Shown in pieces: positions 23,091 through 31,384 of a stretch of 31,958 nt of DNA; the first letter of the stretch is position 1, and every line of letters begins with the position of its first letter. The notes beneath the pieces are model-generated. The model had not been told where the DNA came from and made no database searches. It saw only the letters and a program-made list of their open reading frames with translations. The translations under genes were made by a program, and so were the position numbers. The DNA comes from Youngiibacter multivorans (lineage in GTDB: Bacteria > Bacillota > Clostridia > Clostridiales > Clostridiaceae): assembly GCF_017873395.1 (NCBI RefSeq), contig NZ_JAGGKC010000037.1, forward strand, positions 1-31,958. The letters are read 5' to 3'.

Positions 23091-23816
23091 TCAGAAGAAT
23101 CTAACCTTATAGCTTACATGGCAGTGTTTGACCCACACAGGATTTGAAAAGCCCTCAAGAGTTCTGCCAAATCCAAGCTTTCCTACAGTTGAATCCGATG
23201 AAGTGCTTAACTTGACTTTGGATTCTCCAAGAAAATGAGTGAAGCATTTAGCATGTGCCTCGGATTCACGCAGACCATATTTCCTGTAAAAGCGATGACT
23301 GCCGGTGATAATGTCAGGTTCTGGATATGAGTCACTAGTTACGGTCCATTCATAGCCGCTGTAAGGCGAGTCATCTTCCTTAACTTTTCCAGTCCATAAG
23401 CCGCTTGATTCAGTACCTGGAGAGATATATCTCACATATTGCGCATCTACGCCTGCAATCCTGAACATAAGGAACGCCAGGTGACTATCCAGTTGATGAG
23501 GCTGTATGTACCAATACCATGTAGGTAACGTCCGGGATGTTCCAGTTAAAGTGTCAATTGACTCTGGAGGTCCTTCAAGTTCAATCCAGACATGAGACAT
23601 CCTGACAGAACCTATATTGAAAAAACGTTGAAGCACCATCTTTCTGCAATCCTGCACCATTATGAGCAGAAGAGCCTTGCCGTTCTCGTGGATCTTAATA
23701 TTCCATTTTTGCGGAACATTTTTTCTCGCGATATCCGGATCAACATAATAACATGAAAACATCTCCCTGACGTCGTAAATATCCATGGAAATTGGAATTG
23801 AAATCCTGGCTGCCAC
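23091..23816 (-). CDS. Uncharacterised protein, possibly acetoacetate-decarboxylase-like fold
   Basis: This 241-residue protein is the only clear minus-strand gene. It starts with GTG (23816) behind AAAGGAGG at 8 bp. It has no signal peptide or membrane helix. The N-terminal half reads as a beta-rich domain: YYVDPDIARKNVPQKWNIKIHENGKALLLIMVQDCRK resembles the opening of acetoacetate-decarboxylase-like proteins, where a 'residue-limits, then own-strand' pattern follows a PxxW/F motif. A Lys catalytic pair could not be assigned. The second half has many aromatic residues (WYWYIQPHQ, GYEWTVTSD). Its promoter candidate is described separately. Confidence is high that it is a real gene and low for the fold. 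Confidence 0.6.
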   Translation of the reverse strand: MAARISIPISMDIYDVREMFSCYYVDPDIARKNVPQKWNIKIHENGKALLLIMVQDCRKMVLQRFFNIGSVRMSHVWIELEGPPESIDTLTGTSRTLPTWYWYIQPHQLDSHLAFLMFRIAGVDAQYVRYISPGTESSGLWTGKVKEDDSPYSGYEWTVTSDSYPEPDIITGSHRFYRKYGLRESEAHAKCFTHFLGESKVKLSTSSDSTVGKLGFGRTLEGFSNPVWVKHCHVSYKVRFF

Positions 23817-23851
23817 ATTGCTCGCCTCCTTTAACAGACAAATGGAGTGGC

Positions 23852-23881
23852 ATTAAAATTCTTTAGGATTTAGGTATGCAA
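23852..23881 (-). promoter_or_regulatory. Weak promoter candidate for the minus-strand gene
   Basis: On the minus strand, TTGCAT (23876-23881) and TTTAAT (23852-23857) are separated by 18 bp, about 35 bp before the GTG start. Confidence 0.35.
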
Positions 23882-24228
23882 ATTTAAAACTTTGCTTAAC
23901 ATGAGGTTATCTCGGTCAGAATAACCATATCCTCTATCTTCTTGAATGATAGCTTAGAAAAATCAACTGCGGGTATCAGTTTCTTGAACAAATGGAGAAT
24001 ATGACACTTAAGCAATATTGGAAATTCTCATAAAATACATTTTCCAGTAATCAAGTAAGGTAGAGTCATTTGTAATTTTGAACTGGTTAGCAGCACATTT
24101 CATGTAAAAATGTATTTTTATAGAAGAATTGGTCCTTGTGGTCAAGAGAATACAAAAGTAGAACTGATAACTGGTTATGAAGCATAACATTGAATGGAGA
24201 AAGTGTGTGCAAGATAACTGTAAAAACA
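23882..24228. other. Divergent intergenic region without a recognised gene
   Basis: A+T-rich spacer between the minus-strand gene and the CMD-family gene. It contains a small dyad ACATTT/AAATGT (about 24095-24113) followed by ATTTTTA, which could be a weak terminator on the + strand. No gene, RNA or repeat family was recognised. Confidence 0.35.
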
Positions 24229-24237
24229 TGATATAAT
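24229..24237 (+). promoter_or_regulatory. Extended -10 promoter of the CMD-family gene
   Basis: TGATATAAT (24229-24237) is a perfect extended -10 element; no good -35 is visible, as is common for this type. Confidence 0.5.
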
Positions 24238-24286
24238 TGGAATATAAGTGGCCAATCGACAAGAATTGGCAGAGGGAGATTATCAG

Positions 24287-24841
24287 ATGGCAGGTGCGTA
24301 TATTGATCCTCCAAAGAAGATTCCATTCTACATAAGGATCGGGATGTATGTCACGAAGAAAGTGACCGGTATGGACCTCCTGGTTCCAAAGCTGCTTGCA
24401 TGGTATCCAAGGTCAGCAATTGGCTCAGCAGCGCTTGAAGGGCTTATGGCAAAGCCTGAGGGTGACATTTCGGAGAGGCTGCTTAAGCTTATAAGGATCC
24501 AGGTATCGCTTATAGTAACATGCCCGTTCTGCATTGATATGAACTCATTTGAAAGTGACAGGCACGGGATAACAGATGATGAGATAAGGAGCCTTCAGGT
24601 AATGGAAGATTCACATACCTTCACAGATCTCGAGAAGCTTGCTTTAAAATATGCGAGGCTCATATCAGCTACACCTGTGAAACTCGATGATGAATTCATG
24701 GACATGATGAAGGCTGCGTTCAACGAGCGTGAGATACTGATGATCGCGTCTACTGCTGCGCAGGTGAACTATTGGGCAAGGCTCATCAAATCACTCGGAG
24801 TGCCTCCTGCAGGATTCACTGACAGTTGCAGCATTGACTGA
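24287..24841 (+). CDS. Carboxymuconolactone decarboxylase/AhpD-like protein with CxxC motif
   Basis: This 184-residue all-helical protein of the CMD/AhpD superfamily has CPFCID with Cys79 and Cys82, as in AhpD-type disulfide reductases. The His that usually follows in the AhpD motif is Asn86 here (CPFCIDMNSFESDRHG), so the proton relay is altered. The C-terminal half has the family's EREILMIASTAAQVNYWAR run. ATG 24287 is chosen because AGAGGGAG lies 8 bp upstream; the in-frame GTG at 24248 has none. Likely role: peroxide or thiol redox, or a lactone decarboxylase-like reaction; sequence alone does not decide. A TVP38-type membrane gene follows after 51 bp and may be co-transcribed. Confidence 0.75.
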   Translation: MAGAYIDPPKKIPFYIRIGMYVTKKVTGMDLLVPKLLAWYPRSAIGSAALEGLMAKPEGDISERLLKLIRIQVSLIVTCPFCIDMNSFESDRHGITDDEIRSLQVMEDSHTFTDLEKLALKYARLISATPVKLDDEFMDMMKAAFNEREILMIASTAAQVNYWARLIKSLGVPPAGFTDSCSID

Positions 24842-24892
24842 ATTGACCTGACTTGGTGTAACGTTTATAACAAATGACAGGTGGTGGTTGGT

Positions 24893-25606
24893 ATGGCTAA
24901 GGATGAAACAAAGAAGAAAGCGTTGTCCCTGCTTGCAGCGGTGCTGGTTTTAGCTGCAATAATAATCCTTACCATAAACCTTTTACCGCTTCTTAAGACC
25001 ATATCAGACAACATCAGTGATGATGAGATGCTTGCCAAGGAAATAAGGGAATATGGTTTCAAGGGAGTCGTCATTATGTCCGGACTCCAGGTACTGCAGA
25101 TAATAACCATCGTGTTCCCGTCAGCAGCAGTCCAGATACTGGCAGGACTCACATATGGTATATTGAGCGGACTTGTCATATCCCTGGCAGGATACATAGT
25201 TGCTGATACACTGATATTCATATTGGTAAGGAGACTCGGAGCAACCTTTGATTTCCACATTGCAAAGCCAAAGTGGAGAGTGAAGCTTGATGAGAGCATT
25301 CTGAAGAATGCAGACAGCTACGGCTGGATAGCATTCATGATGTACCTTATACCAGGCATTCCTAACGGAATTCTGCCGTATATCTTTGCAAGGTCTGACA
25401 TACCGTTGCACAGGTTCCTATTGCTGAACGTCATAGCCCTCTCACCTTCAATACTCATGTGCAGCATAGTAGGGGAGAGGATAGCCAAGGGAGATTACAC
25501 CACAGCTGTAGCAGTGACATTGATTCAGGTTATGCTTGCAGTACTTGGGTATGTATACAGGGACAAGATAATGGGGTATATCAAGTGGCACAGCATAGGC
25601 AACTAA
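24893..25606 (+). CDS. TVP38/TMEM64 (VTT/DedA-related) membrane protein
   Basis: This 237-residue membrane protein has about five hydrophobic segments. The VTT domain (about 65-190) shows the family pattern: VFPSAAVQILAGLTYG, then GYIVADTLIFILVRRLG, and the re-entrant loop PGIPNGILPYIFARSDIPLHRF. Related DedA and TMEM64 proteins act in lipid movement across the membrane and envelope homeostasis; the substrate of bacterial TVP38 members is mostly unproven. ATG 24893 is chosen because AGGTGG lies 8 bp upstream; GTG at 24881 overlaps that site. Confidence 0.8.
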   Translation: MAKDETKKKALSLLAAVLVLAAIIILTINLLPLLKTISDNISDDEMLAKEIREYGFKGVVIMSGLQVLQIITIVFPSAAVQILAGLTYGILSGLVISLAGYIVADTLIFILVRRLGATFDFHIAKPKWRVKLDESILKNADSYGWIAFMMYLIPGIPNGILPYIFARSDIPLHRFLLLNVIALSPSILMCSIVGERIAKGDYTTAVAVTLIQVMLAVLGYVYRDKIMGYIKWHSIGN

Positions 25607-25766
25607 AAAAAGCTTAGCAGCAGGTTAAGAAGTTCTACAAAGGACATAGATACTGAATCCAATTTTTGTTTTTGGGTTATAACGTTGCATAGCAGCTGAA
25701 ATAGGAATAGTTAGATAAGGAATGCATGTCTGAGTAGGACTAAGCAATTTTTACAGGGAGCTTTAT

Positions 25767-26714
25767 ATGAAATATACGCTGATACTTGGTGGGGCAGGGT
25801 TCATAGGTTCAAACCTCATACATGAATATGTCAAATTGAACAGAGGAGTCATCTCATTCAACAGAGAACAACCGGACAACGGTAATCTTGATGGAATAAG
25901 GGACAAGGTAGTGTCAATAACAGGTGACTTAGGCGATTCGGAATTGCTAAGAAGGATATTCAGGGAATACGAGATTGAAGAGGTCGTGCACCTGGTTTCA
26001 AGTCTGCTGCCTGCAAGTCCGTTTTATGATTACCTTAAAGAGTATGATGAAGTAACCATACCTACTATGAGGCTTATGAAGATAATGCAGGAAAATAGTG
26101 TCAGGAAGCTAATATTCCTTTCTTCAGGAGGTACGGTTTATGGCAGCTACAAGGAGAGCGGATACTACAATGAGGAAGACCCGCTTCGACCGATCAACTA
26201 TTACGGCTTAAGCAAATGCAACCTGGAGGAGTACATAAGGTTTGAAGGAAGGAAAGGGAAGATAGACTATCTGATCCTGAGGGCTTCGAACCCATTCGGC
26301 AGGTTCCAGAATTTGTACGGAAAACAGGGACTGGTAGCAGTTATCCTTGGTAAATATCTGAGCAACCAGGAGGTTGAAATCTGGGGTGACGGAACTGTTG
26401 CAAGGGACTATATCCCGATAGGGTACCTATGCCGGAGCATAATAAGTCTAAGCAGCATGAATGCGTGGAATGAGACCTTCAACATAGGCTCAGGAGTTGG
26501 AGTGTCAGTGAATGAAATCATAAAGACAATTGAAGACGCACTGGACATAAGGCTTAAGGTCAGGTACAAGGAAGCCAGAAGCATCGATTCTGACAGGGTG
26601 GTGCTCAATATCGACAAGCTGAAATCATTTATTGATGTAGAGAAGATAGACCTCGGCAAATCGATCCTTGATTTCTACAAATATATTCGGGAGTGTGAAA
26701 ATGATAAACGATAG
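25767..26714 (+). CDS. NAD-dependent nucleotide-sugar epimerase/dehydratase (extended SDR)
   Basis: This 315-residue extended short-chain dehydrogenase has the NAD-binding GGAGFIGSN (8-16), Ser119/Ser120 before GGTVYG, and the catalytic YxxxK as Tyr146-Lys150 (YYGLSK). ASNPFGRFQN and GDGTVARDYIPI are marks of UDP-glucose 4-epimerase-like enzymes. It probably makes an activated sugar for the glycosyltransferase encoded next, whose start overlaps this gene by 14 bp. The exact sugar cannot be read. The ATG at 25767 is preceded by CAGGGAG. Unlike GalE, which is about 330-340 residues, it is slightly short, so a 4-epimerase is only one option. Confidence 0.8.
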   Translation: MKYTLILGGAGFIGSNLIHEYVKLNRGVISFNREQPDNGNLDGIRDKVVSITGDLGDSELLRRIFREYEIEEVVHLVSSLLPASPFYDYLKEYDEVTIPTMRLMKIMQENSVRKLIFLSSGGTVYGSYKESGYYNEEDPLRPINYYGLSKCNLEEYIRFEGRKGKIDYLILRASNPFGRFQNLYGKQGLVAVILGKYLSNQEVEIWGDGTVARDYIPIGYLCRSIISLSSMNAWNETFNIGSGVGVSVNEIIKTIEDALDIRLKVRYKEARSIDSDRVVLNIDKLKSFIDVEKIDLGKSILDFYKYIRECENDKR

Positions 26715-27642
26715 ACTGGCGATAGCCATACCGACCTACAACAGGCATCTGATACTCAAGGAAAATCTGGAGCTCATGTTGCCGGAAATAATGGAGCATG
26801 GAATAAAAGTCTATATTTCGGATGACAGCAGTAACAACCTGACAGGAGAGATGGCTTCAGAGCTTAAAGAGAGATATCCAAACATCGAATACATCAGGAA
26901 CGATCCAAGGCTCGGACATGACAGGAACTGTCTCAGCACTTTAGGGAAGCCCGACCAGGAATATGTCTGGTATCTGGGGGATTCACAGATAATATGTCCT
27001 GGTGGCATAAAAAGGGTACTTGAAGTCATTGAAAGCAAAGCCTGCGACTTCATAGTAGTAAATTCGCTCCACAGAGGTATCGGAATCACATCTAAAGAAT
27101 ACACTGATGCCAACGAATTCTTTGTTGACCTTGCATGGCATACTACACTTACAGGAGCAACGATCTACAGGAAAGATAACCTGTTCAGGGTCTCCTATGA
27201 CAGGTATCTCGGTTCAAACTTCATGCAGTTAGGCATACTTCTGCAGGAGCTTCTTGACAGCAGGAATGGGATTTGCTGGCTCAATGAGAACCTGATATAC
27301 GGCAATGAGAAGAAGGGTGGAAGCTACTGGAACAAGCAGGTTTTCAAGGTATTTGCAGAAGACTGGGTTGATTTCATAAGCTCCCTTCCAGATGGATATT
27401 CCCGTGAAAACAAGGTAAGGGTAATGAAAAGTCATTCCGACAACACAGGCCTGTTCAATGAGAGAAGCTATATGGCATACAGGATAAGCGGTAAGCTGGA
27501 CATGAAGGCATATCTCAAGTACTACAGCAAACTTAAGTATGCTACTTCCTTCGATATATTCAATGTCCTTCTGTTGGCATTGACACCAAGGCTGCTGGTT
27601 AAAAGACGTTTTGAAAAGATGTATGGGAAATTCAATAACTAA
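26701..27642 (+). CDS. Family 2 glycosyltransferase
   Basis: This 313-residue GT-A fold enzyme opens with LAIAIPTYNRHLILKENL, followed by YISDDSSNN (38-46) for nucleotide binding and a YLGDSQ DxD-like metal site. There are no membrane helices. ATG 26701 is chosen since GGGAG ends 7 bp upstream; the in-frame ATG at 26668 lies deeper inside the epimerase gene. The overlap with the epimerase suggests a two-gene unit that makes and transfers a sugar to a surface glycan or protein. The acceptor is unknown; no flippase or polymerase gene is present in the window. Confidence 0.8.
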   Translation: MINDRLAIAIPTYNRHLILKENLELMLPEIMEHGIKVYISDDSSNNLTGEMASELKERYPNIEYIRNDPRLGHDRNCLSTLGKPDQEYVWYLGDSQIICPGGIKRVLEVIESKACDFIVVNSLHRGIGITSKEYTDANEFFVDLAWHTTLTGATIYRKDNLFRVSYDRYLGSNFMQLGILLQELLDSRNGICWLNENLIYGNEKKGGSYWNKQVFKVFAEDWVDFISSLPDGYSRENKVRVMKSHSDNTGLFNERSYMAYRISGKLDMKAYLKYYSKLKYATSFDIFNVLLLALTPRLLVKRRFEKMYGKFNN

Positions 27643-27668
27643 GGCATGCTGCGATATGGGAGGTAAAC

Positions 27669-28469
27669 ATGAAGATCGGACTCGTTCAACTGATGGTTAC
27701 AGATGACAAAGAGAAGAACCTGAGAAAGGCTGAGAAGTTCGTAAGGATAGCAGCAGAGGATGGAGCAGACATGGTAGTGCTGCCCGAAATATTCAACTGC
27801 CCTTACGACAACGCATACTTCAGGGATTTCGCTGAAGAGAAGTTCGGAGAAACCTGGCAGAGGCTGTCCAGGATGGCAAGTGATAATAAGGTATACCTTG
27901 TAGGTGGCTCCATACCTGTACTCAATTGCGGGAAGCTCTTCAACACAGGGTATGTGTTCAACCGCCAGGGAGATGAGATTCATGAGCACAGCAAAGTCCA
28001 CCTGTTCGATGTCAACATCGAGGGTGGAGTAAGGTTCATGGAGTCAGAAACCTTCTCTCCCGGAACCACATTCGGAGTATTCGATACTGAGTTTGGAAAA
28101 ATAGGAATGGGAATATGCTTTGACATAAGGTTTTCTGAAGAGTGGCTGAAGATGGAAGAAATGGGTGCTATCATGTGCGTAGTCCCTGCGGCATTCAACA
28201 TGACAACAGGTCCGGCCCATTGGGAGCTGACCTTCAGGGGCAGGGCACTGGACAATGAGATGTTCATGGTAGGTGTCGGACCGGCAAGGAACATGGATAT
28301 GAGCTATCATGCCTACGGGCATTCGATAATAACATCTCCATGGGGAGAGGTTGTTGACCAGCTAGGCTTTGACGAGGAAGTGAAGGTGGTAGATATAGAC
28401 CTGTCACTTGTCAAGAAGATAAGGGACCAGCTGCCGATAGTAAACAAGAGAAGAGAAAACGAGGGATAA
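27669..28469 (+). CDS. Nitrilase-superfamily amidase, Nit2/omega-amidase-like
   Basis: This 266-residue carbon-nitrogen hydrolase shows the complete catalytic triad: Glu40 in LPEIFNCPY, Lys109 in SKVHLFDV and Cys150 in GICFDIRF. The LPExFNxPY motif and the KxHLFDVxxxGG stretch are those of omega-amidases, which deaminate alpha-ketoglutaramate and similar 2-oxo-amides in nitrogen salvage. Length fits (about 260-280). It starts 26 bp after the glycosyltransferase behind GGGAGG and ends at a strong terminator, so it may share that transcript although its role is metabolic. Another small-amide substrate is possible. Confidence 0.85.
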   Translation: MKIGLVQLMVTDDKEKNLRKAEKFVRIAAEDGADMVVLPEIFNCPYDNAYFRDFAEEKFGETWQRLSRMASDNKVYLVGGSIPVLNCGKLFNTGYVFNRQGDEIHEHSKVHLFDVNIEGGVRFMESETFSPGTTFGVFDTEFGKIGMGICFDIRFSEEWLKMEEMGAIMCVVPAAFNMTTGPAHWELTFRGRALDNEMFMVGVGPARNMDMSYHAYGHSIITSPWGEVVDQLGFDEEVKVVDIDLSLVKKIRDQLPIVNKRRENEG

Positions 28470-28507
28470 AAATACACAAATCACAAAAATAAAAGTTAAA
28501 GAACCAG

Positions 28508-28549
28508 GCCAGACCGAAATGAACACGATTCATTTCAGTCTGGCGTTTT
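28508..28549 (+). terminator. Strong terminator after the amidase gene
   Basis: A 16-bp stem, GCCAGACCGAAATGAA (28508-28523) with TTCATTTCAGTCTGGC (28529-28544), one mismatch, followed by GTTTT. Confidence 0.9.
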
Positions 28550-28608
28550 CATATGATCATATGATGGAGATGGGACTGATGAATAAGTGAAACAATTATC
28601 GAATTGTT
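28550..28608 (+). promoter_or_regulatory. Two perfect palindromes upstream of the propeller lipoprotein gene
   Basis: CATATGATCATATG (28550-28563) is a perfect 14-bp palindrome. AACAATT-ATCG-AATTGTT (28591-28608) is a perfect dyad with 7-bp arms. They sit after the terminator and about 125-180 bp before the next start codon, so they are candidate operator sites. No confident -35/-10 pair was fixed between them and the gene. Confidence 0.45.
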
Positions 28609-28732
28609 CAAAATGATAATATATAAGGTTAATTTTATGATGATATGATTTTAGCAGAGGATAAAATGACTGATAAAATATGTACAAGTTAATGGGCAGA
28701 AGTAAGAATATGATTTGGAAAGAGGGATTGAA

Positions 28733-30469
28733 ATGGAAGGGAAGATAAGGATATCCATTCTTGCAGCTATCTTATTTGCAATACTCTTCTTATCAGCCTG
28801 CAGCTCAACAGGCAGCAATTCCAGGAAAATGGGCAATACAAATTCAAACATATCCAACGGCGGAATGTCAGTGATGCATGACGGCTGGCTCTATTTCATG
28901 AACTACAGTGACAAGAATGCCTTGTACAAGGTAAAGCCTGACGGAACCGGAGAAGCCAAGGTCAGTGACGATATGGCTTACTACCTTAACTCATATGGAG
29001 ACTGGATATACTACTGCAATGGAAGCGACGGCAACAAAATTTACAAAATGAAGCCTGACGGTACGGAAAAGACTCTCGTCATCGATAATATAGCTCAGAA
29101 CATAATTGTTGCAGAAGACTGGATATACTACATCAATTATACAGATGAAAAAAATACTGAAGAATTCCGGAGGATCTTCAAGGTCAAGACAGACGGAACC
29201 GACAGACAAAAGGTGAACAGCGAGGATTCGATGGCATTCAATATGGATAGCGATTGGATCTACTTCAACAACAATAGCGACCAGAAGCTCTACAAGCTAA
29301 AGACTGACGGTTCAGGACAATTGAAGGTTAGTGAAGCTATGACACTATCCTTCAGCATCTTTGGTGACCATATCTACTATGTGGATTCAAGTGACGGAAA
29401 CAACAAGCTCTGGAGAATGAAGCTGGATGGAACCGGAGGCGAAATGCTGACAGAAGAGAAGGTATCTGCATTCAATGCAAGCGGAGAATGGATATACTAT
29501 GGAAATACACAGTTTGATACTGTGGGGCTTGAACTGAAGAAGATGAAGCTGGATGGAAAAGAGGCAACTGTAATTAATGATGATGACCCTATGTCCATAA
29601 ATGTAAATGATGATATGCTTGTTTACCTCGGTTTCGATTTCACTAGCTTCGGCATAAAGCAGACTATAATGAAATCAGATGGGAGTGGCAAAAAGGACTA
29701 TGTTTTCGTGCAGACCCCACAGGCGCAGGATTTTGAGAGACACCAGATGAACGAGAAGGCTCAGGGTGGTCCGATAACAGTAATTGTGACCTCAGCATAC
29801 TCGACCAATATCTTGAAGAATGATGAACCTGGGTTTGAAGCAACCGTTTTTGACAATGTAACTGATGGTGCCTATCTTTTTGTAAACATGGAAGTATGGA
29901 ATGAATCCAGCGAGGACATTGACCTATACCGCAGGACAGGGATTATCCCTGAGATTGACGCTATGGGTTTGGCTGTGTACTGGAGCACACTCGGAGAAAT
30001 CACAGACGAGCAGTTGAATGATAATATAAACTTCCATCTCAAACTGGCTGAGTTTGGGGAACATATCATAGTAAAGGCTAATGATATTATGCGAGTGCAG
30101 GCATACTGCGAGCTATCTGAACCTGATTATCCGGTATATCTAGGCCTATTTGACGGCGAGACTGCAGATCCATTGGCTGTTGTCGAAGTTTTGCCAGGTG
30201 CAGAGCACTATGTGACAAGCTGGTCCCAGTCCTACGAAATAATTATGGATAGGTTTCCGGGATATGATATTACGCAACTCGGTGGTGTAGGTTACAAGAT
30301 GGCGGACGACACAGAGGAGACCATATACTATGGATTCGAACTGAAGAAGTCAGGAGAAACAAAAGTTGAGCATTACCTCGTAAAGCGAGATACAGGAGTA
30401 ATCTATATCGGGGCATTCGATGATAAGATGCCGGATTATCCAGCTGTGCCAATCAAGCCTTTAGATTAA
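28733..30469 (+). CDS. Surface lipoprotein with DUF5050-like beta-propeller repeats
   Basis: This 578-residue protein has a lipoprotein signal: basic MEGKIR, hydrophobic core, lipobox LSAC with Cys23, and a Ser/Asn-rich linker. Residues about 45-330 hold some seven repeats of about 42 residues of the form 'DWIYYxNxSDxxxxYKMKxDGTxxxKV', the DUF5050-type propeller blades seen in Clostridia surface proteins. A C-terminal beta-rich region (about 340-480) and a final domain ending GYDITQLGGVGYK to the C-terminus are not recognised. ATG 28733 is chosen behind AAGAGGG; an in-frame TTG at 28715 precedes it. Likely a surface-bound protein or ligand-binding scaffold; no enzyme motif is visible. Confidence 0.8.
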   Translation: MEGKIRISILAAILFAILFLSACSSTGSNSRKMGNTNSNISNGGMSVMHDGWLYFMNYSDKNALYKVKPDGTGEAKVSDDMAYYLNSYGDWIYYCNGSDGNKIYKMKPDGTEKTLVIDNIAQNIIVAEDWIYYINYTDEKNTEEFRRIFKVKTDGTDRQKVNSEDSMAFNMDSDWIYFNNNSDQKLYKLKTDGSGQLKVSEAMTLSFSIFGDHIYYVDSSDGNNKLWRMKLDGTGGEMLTEEKVSAFNASGEWIYYGNTQFDTVGLELKKMKLDGKEATVINDDDPMSINVNDDMLVYLGFDFTSFGIKQTIMKSDGSGKKDYVFVQTPQAQDFERHQMNEKAQGGPITVIVTSAYSTNILKNDEPGFEATVFDNVTDGAYLFVNMEVWNESSEDIDLYRRTGIIPEIDAMGLAVYWSTLGEITDEQLNDNINFHLKLAEFGEHIIVKANDIMRVQAYCELSEPDYPVYLGLFDGETADPLAVVEVLPGAEHYVTSWSQSYEIIMDRFPGYDITQLGGVGYKMADDTEETIYYGFELKKSGETKVEHYLVKRDTGVIYIGAFDDKMPDYPAVPIKPLD

Positions 30470-30595
30470 TCACTGGTAGTTCTTCATAGTTGAAGCTGTG
30501 AATTGATTTTTCCTGCCAAGATTTTGATGAATTCAAAGATTTAATACAATCAATGATTTGGTTGTGAATTTTGACCACTTCGAGGAGGATATGTC

Positions 30596-31093
30596 ATGGG
30601 ACACGGTATTGTGAAAGAGATGAAAGTAAGCAAGACAATCCTTATAAATGCTCCTTTTGCGGGCTTCCTAGCAAGATACAGATGGAACGGGCTAGATATT
30701 TCAGATTGGCTGCCTTTTGCGAACAAAGCAAAAAGAACCAGCGGGAACGGAGAGATTGGGACGAAATATGAGGTCAAATACCTATTGTCTGATTACCAGG
30801 TGGTCATATCAGCATCATTAAAGGCTGCAGAAAGAACCAAAGAAAGGCTTTATAGTGAGTATGACTTCAGCTTCAACAGCAGTTCACAGTCATCGGAGAA
30901 AAAAGGAAGCCTCGAAGTGGTGTTCAGGGCAACCGAAGAAGGTATGACAGAGGTTAATGTCATCATAAGGTATAACGATGAAGGCAAAATAATAAAAGAG
31001 CTTCTTATGAATGAGGTAACGTATTCCATAAAGAACCTTAAGATAATAAGCGAAGCTAAAACATACACACTTCGGGGAACTACATTGAATTAG
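30596..31093 (+). CDS. Hypothetical protein, possible SRPBCC-like fold
   Basis: A 165-residue soluble protein with a good GAGGAGG site 7 bp before ATG 30596. An alternating strand pattern (VSKTILINAPFAGF, TKYEVKYLLSDYQVVISASL, GSLEVVFRATEEGMTEVNVIIRY) suggests a mostly beta fold with a helix at the C-terminus, as in SRPBCC/START-like lipid-binding proteins. That reading is weak. No signal peptide, catalytic motif or membrane helix is seen. It stands alone between the lipoprotein gene and another small gene; no known family recognised. Confidence 0.6.
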   Translation: MGHGIVKEMKVSKTILINAPFAGFLARYRWNGLDISDWLPFANKAKRTSGNGEIGTKYEVKYLLSDYQVVISASLKAAERTKERLYSEYDFSFNSSSQSSEKKGSLEVVFRATEEGMTEVNVIIRYNDEGKIIKELLMNEVTYSIKNLKIISEAKTYTLRGTTLN

Positions 31094-31129
31094 GATTGGG
31101 GACATCACTAAAATTTAGATTTACCGTAA

Positions 31130-31148
31130 TTACTATTCCAAATAGTAA
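31130..31148 (+). repeat. 19-bp near-perfect palindrome
   Basis: TTACTATT (31130-31137), three-base centre, AATAGTAA (31141-31148). It lies 37 bp after the stop of the previous gene; it may be an operator or part of a transcript end. Confidence 0.4.
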
Positions 31149-31280
31149 AATTGAAATTAGGGGTGTATAGATAGCAGGAACTAATTATGGGATAATTGAG
31201 AGGGGAGGCTGACCTTTAGGATTAATCTAAGTCAGCACGAATGAAGTTCAGTCAACCTTTTGAGGAAATACTGCAGTGAC

Positions 31281-31313
31281 TAAATGAGATTTACATATCG
31301 GTAGTCTCATTTA
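31281..31313 (+). promoter_or_regulatory. 9-bp inverted repeat upstream of the last gene
   Basis: TAAATGAGA (31281-31289) and TCTCATTTA (31305-31313) form a hairpin about 70 bp before the start codon. Another dyad, GCTGAC/GTCAGC with TTAG/CTAA, lies at 31208-31236. Neither has a T-tract, so a leader or operator role is as likely as termination. Confidence 0.4.
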
Positions 31314-31384
31314 TAATCATTCCATGAGTGAGAAAAGGACTGGATTCTTCTTAAAAATAGAATTATTTTACAGAGGTGCTGTTT

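Noticed and set aside
30480..30525. CTTCATAGTTGAAG hairpin as a terminator of the lipoprotein gene
   Set aside because: The stem is only 5 bp and A+T-rich, and the T-run is too far downstream to count as a convincing terminator.
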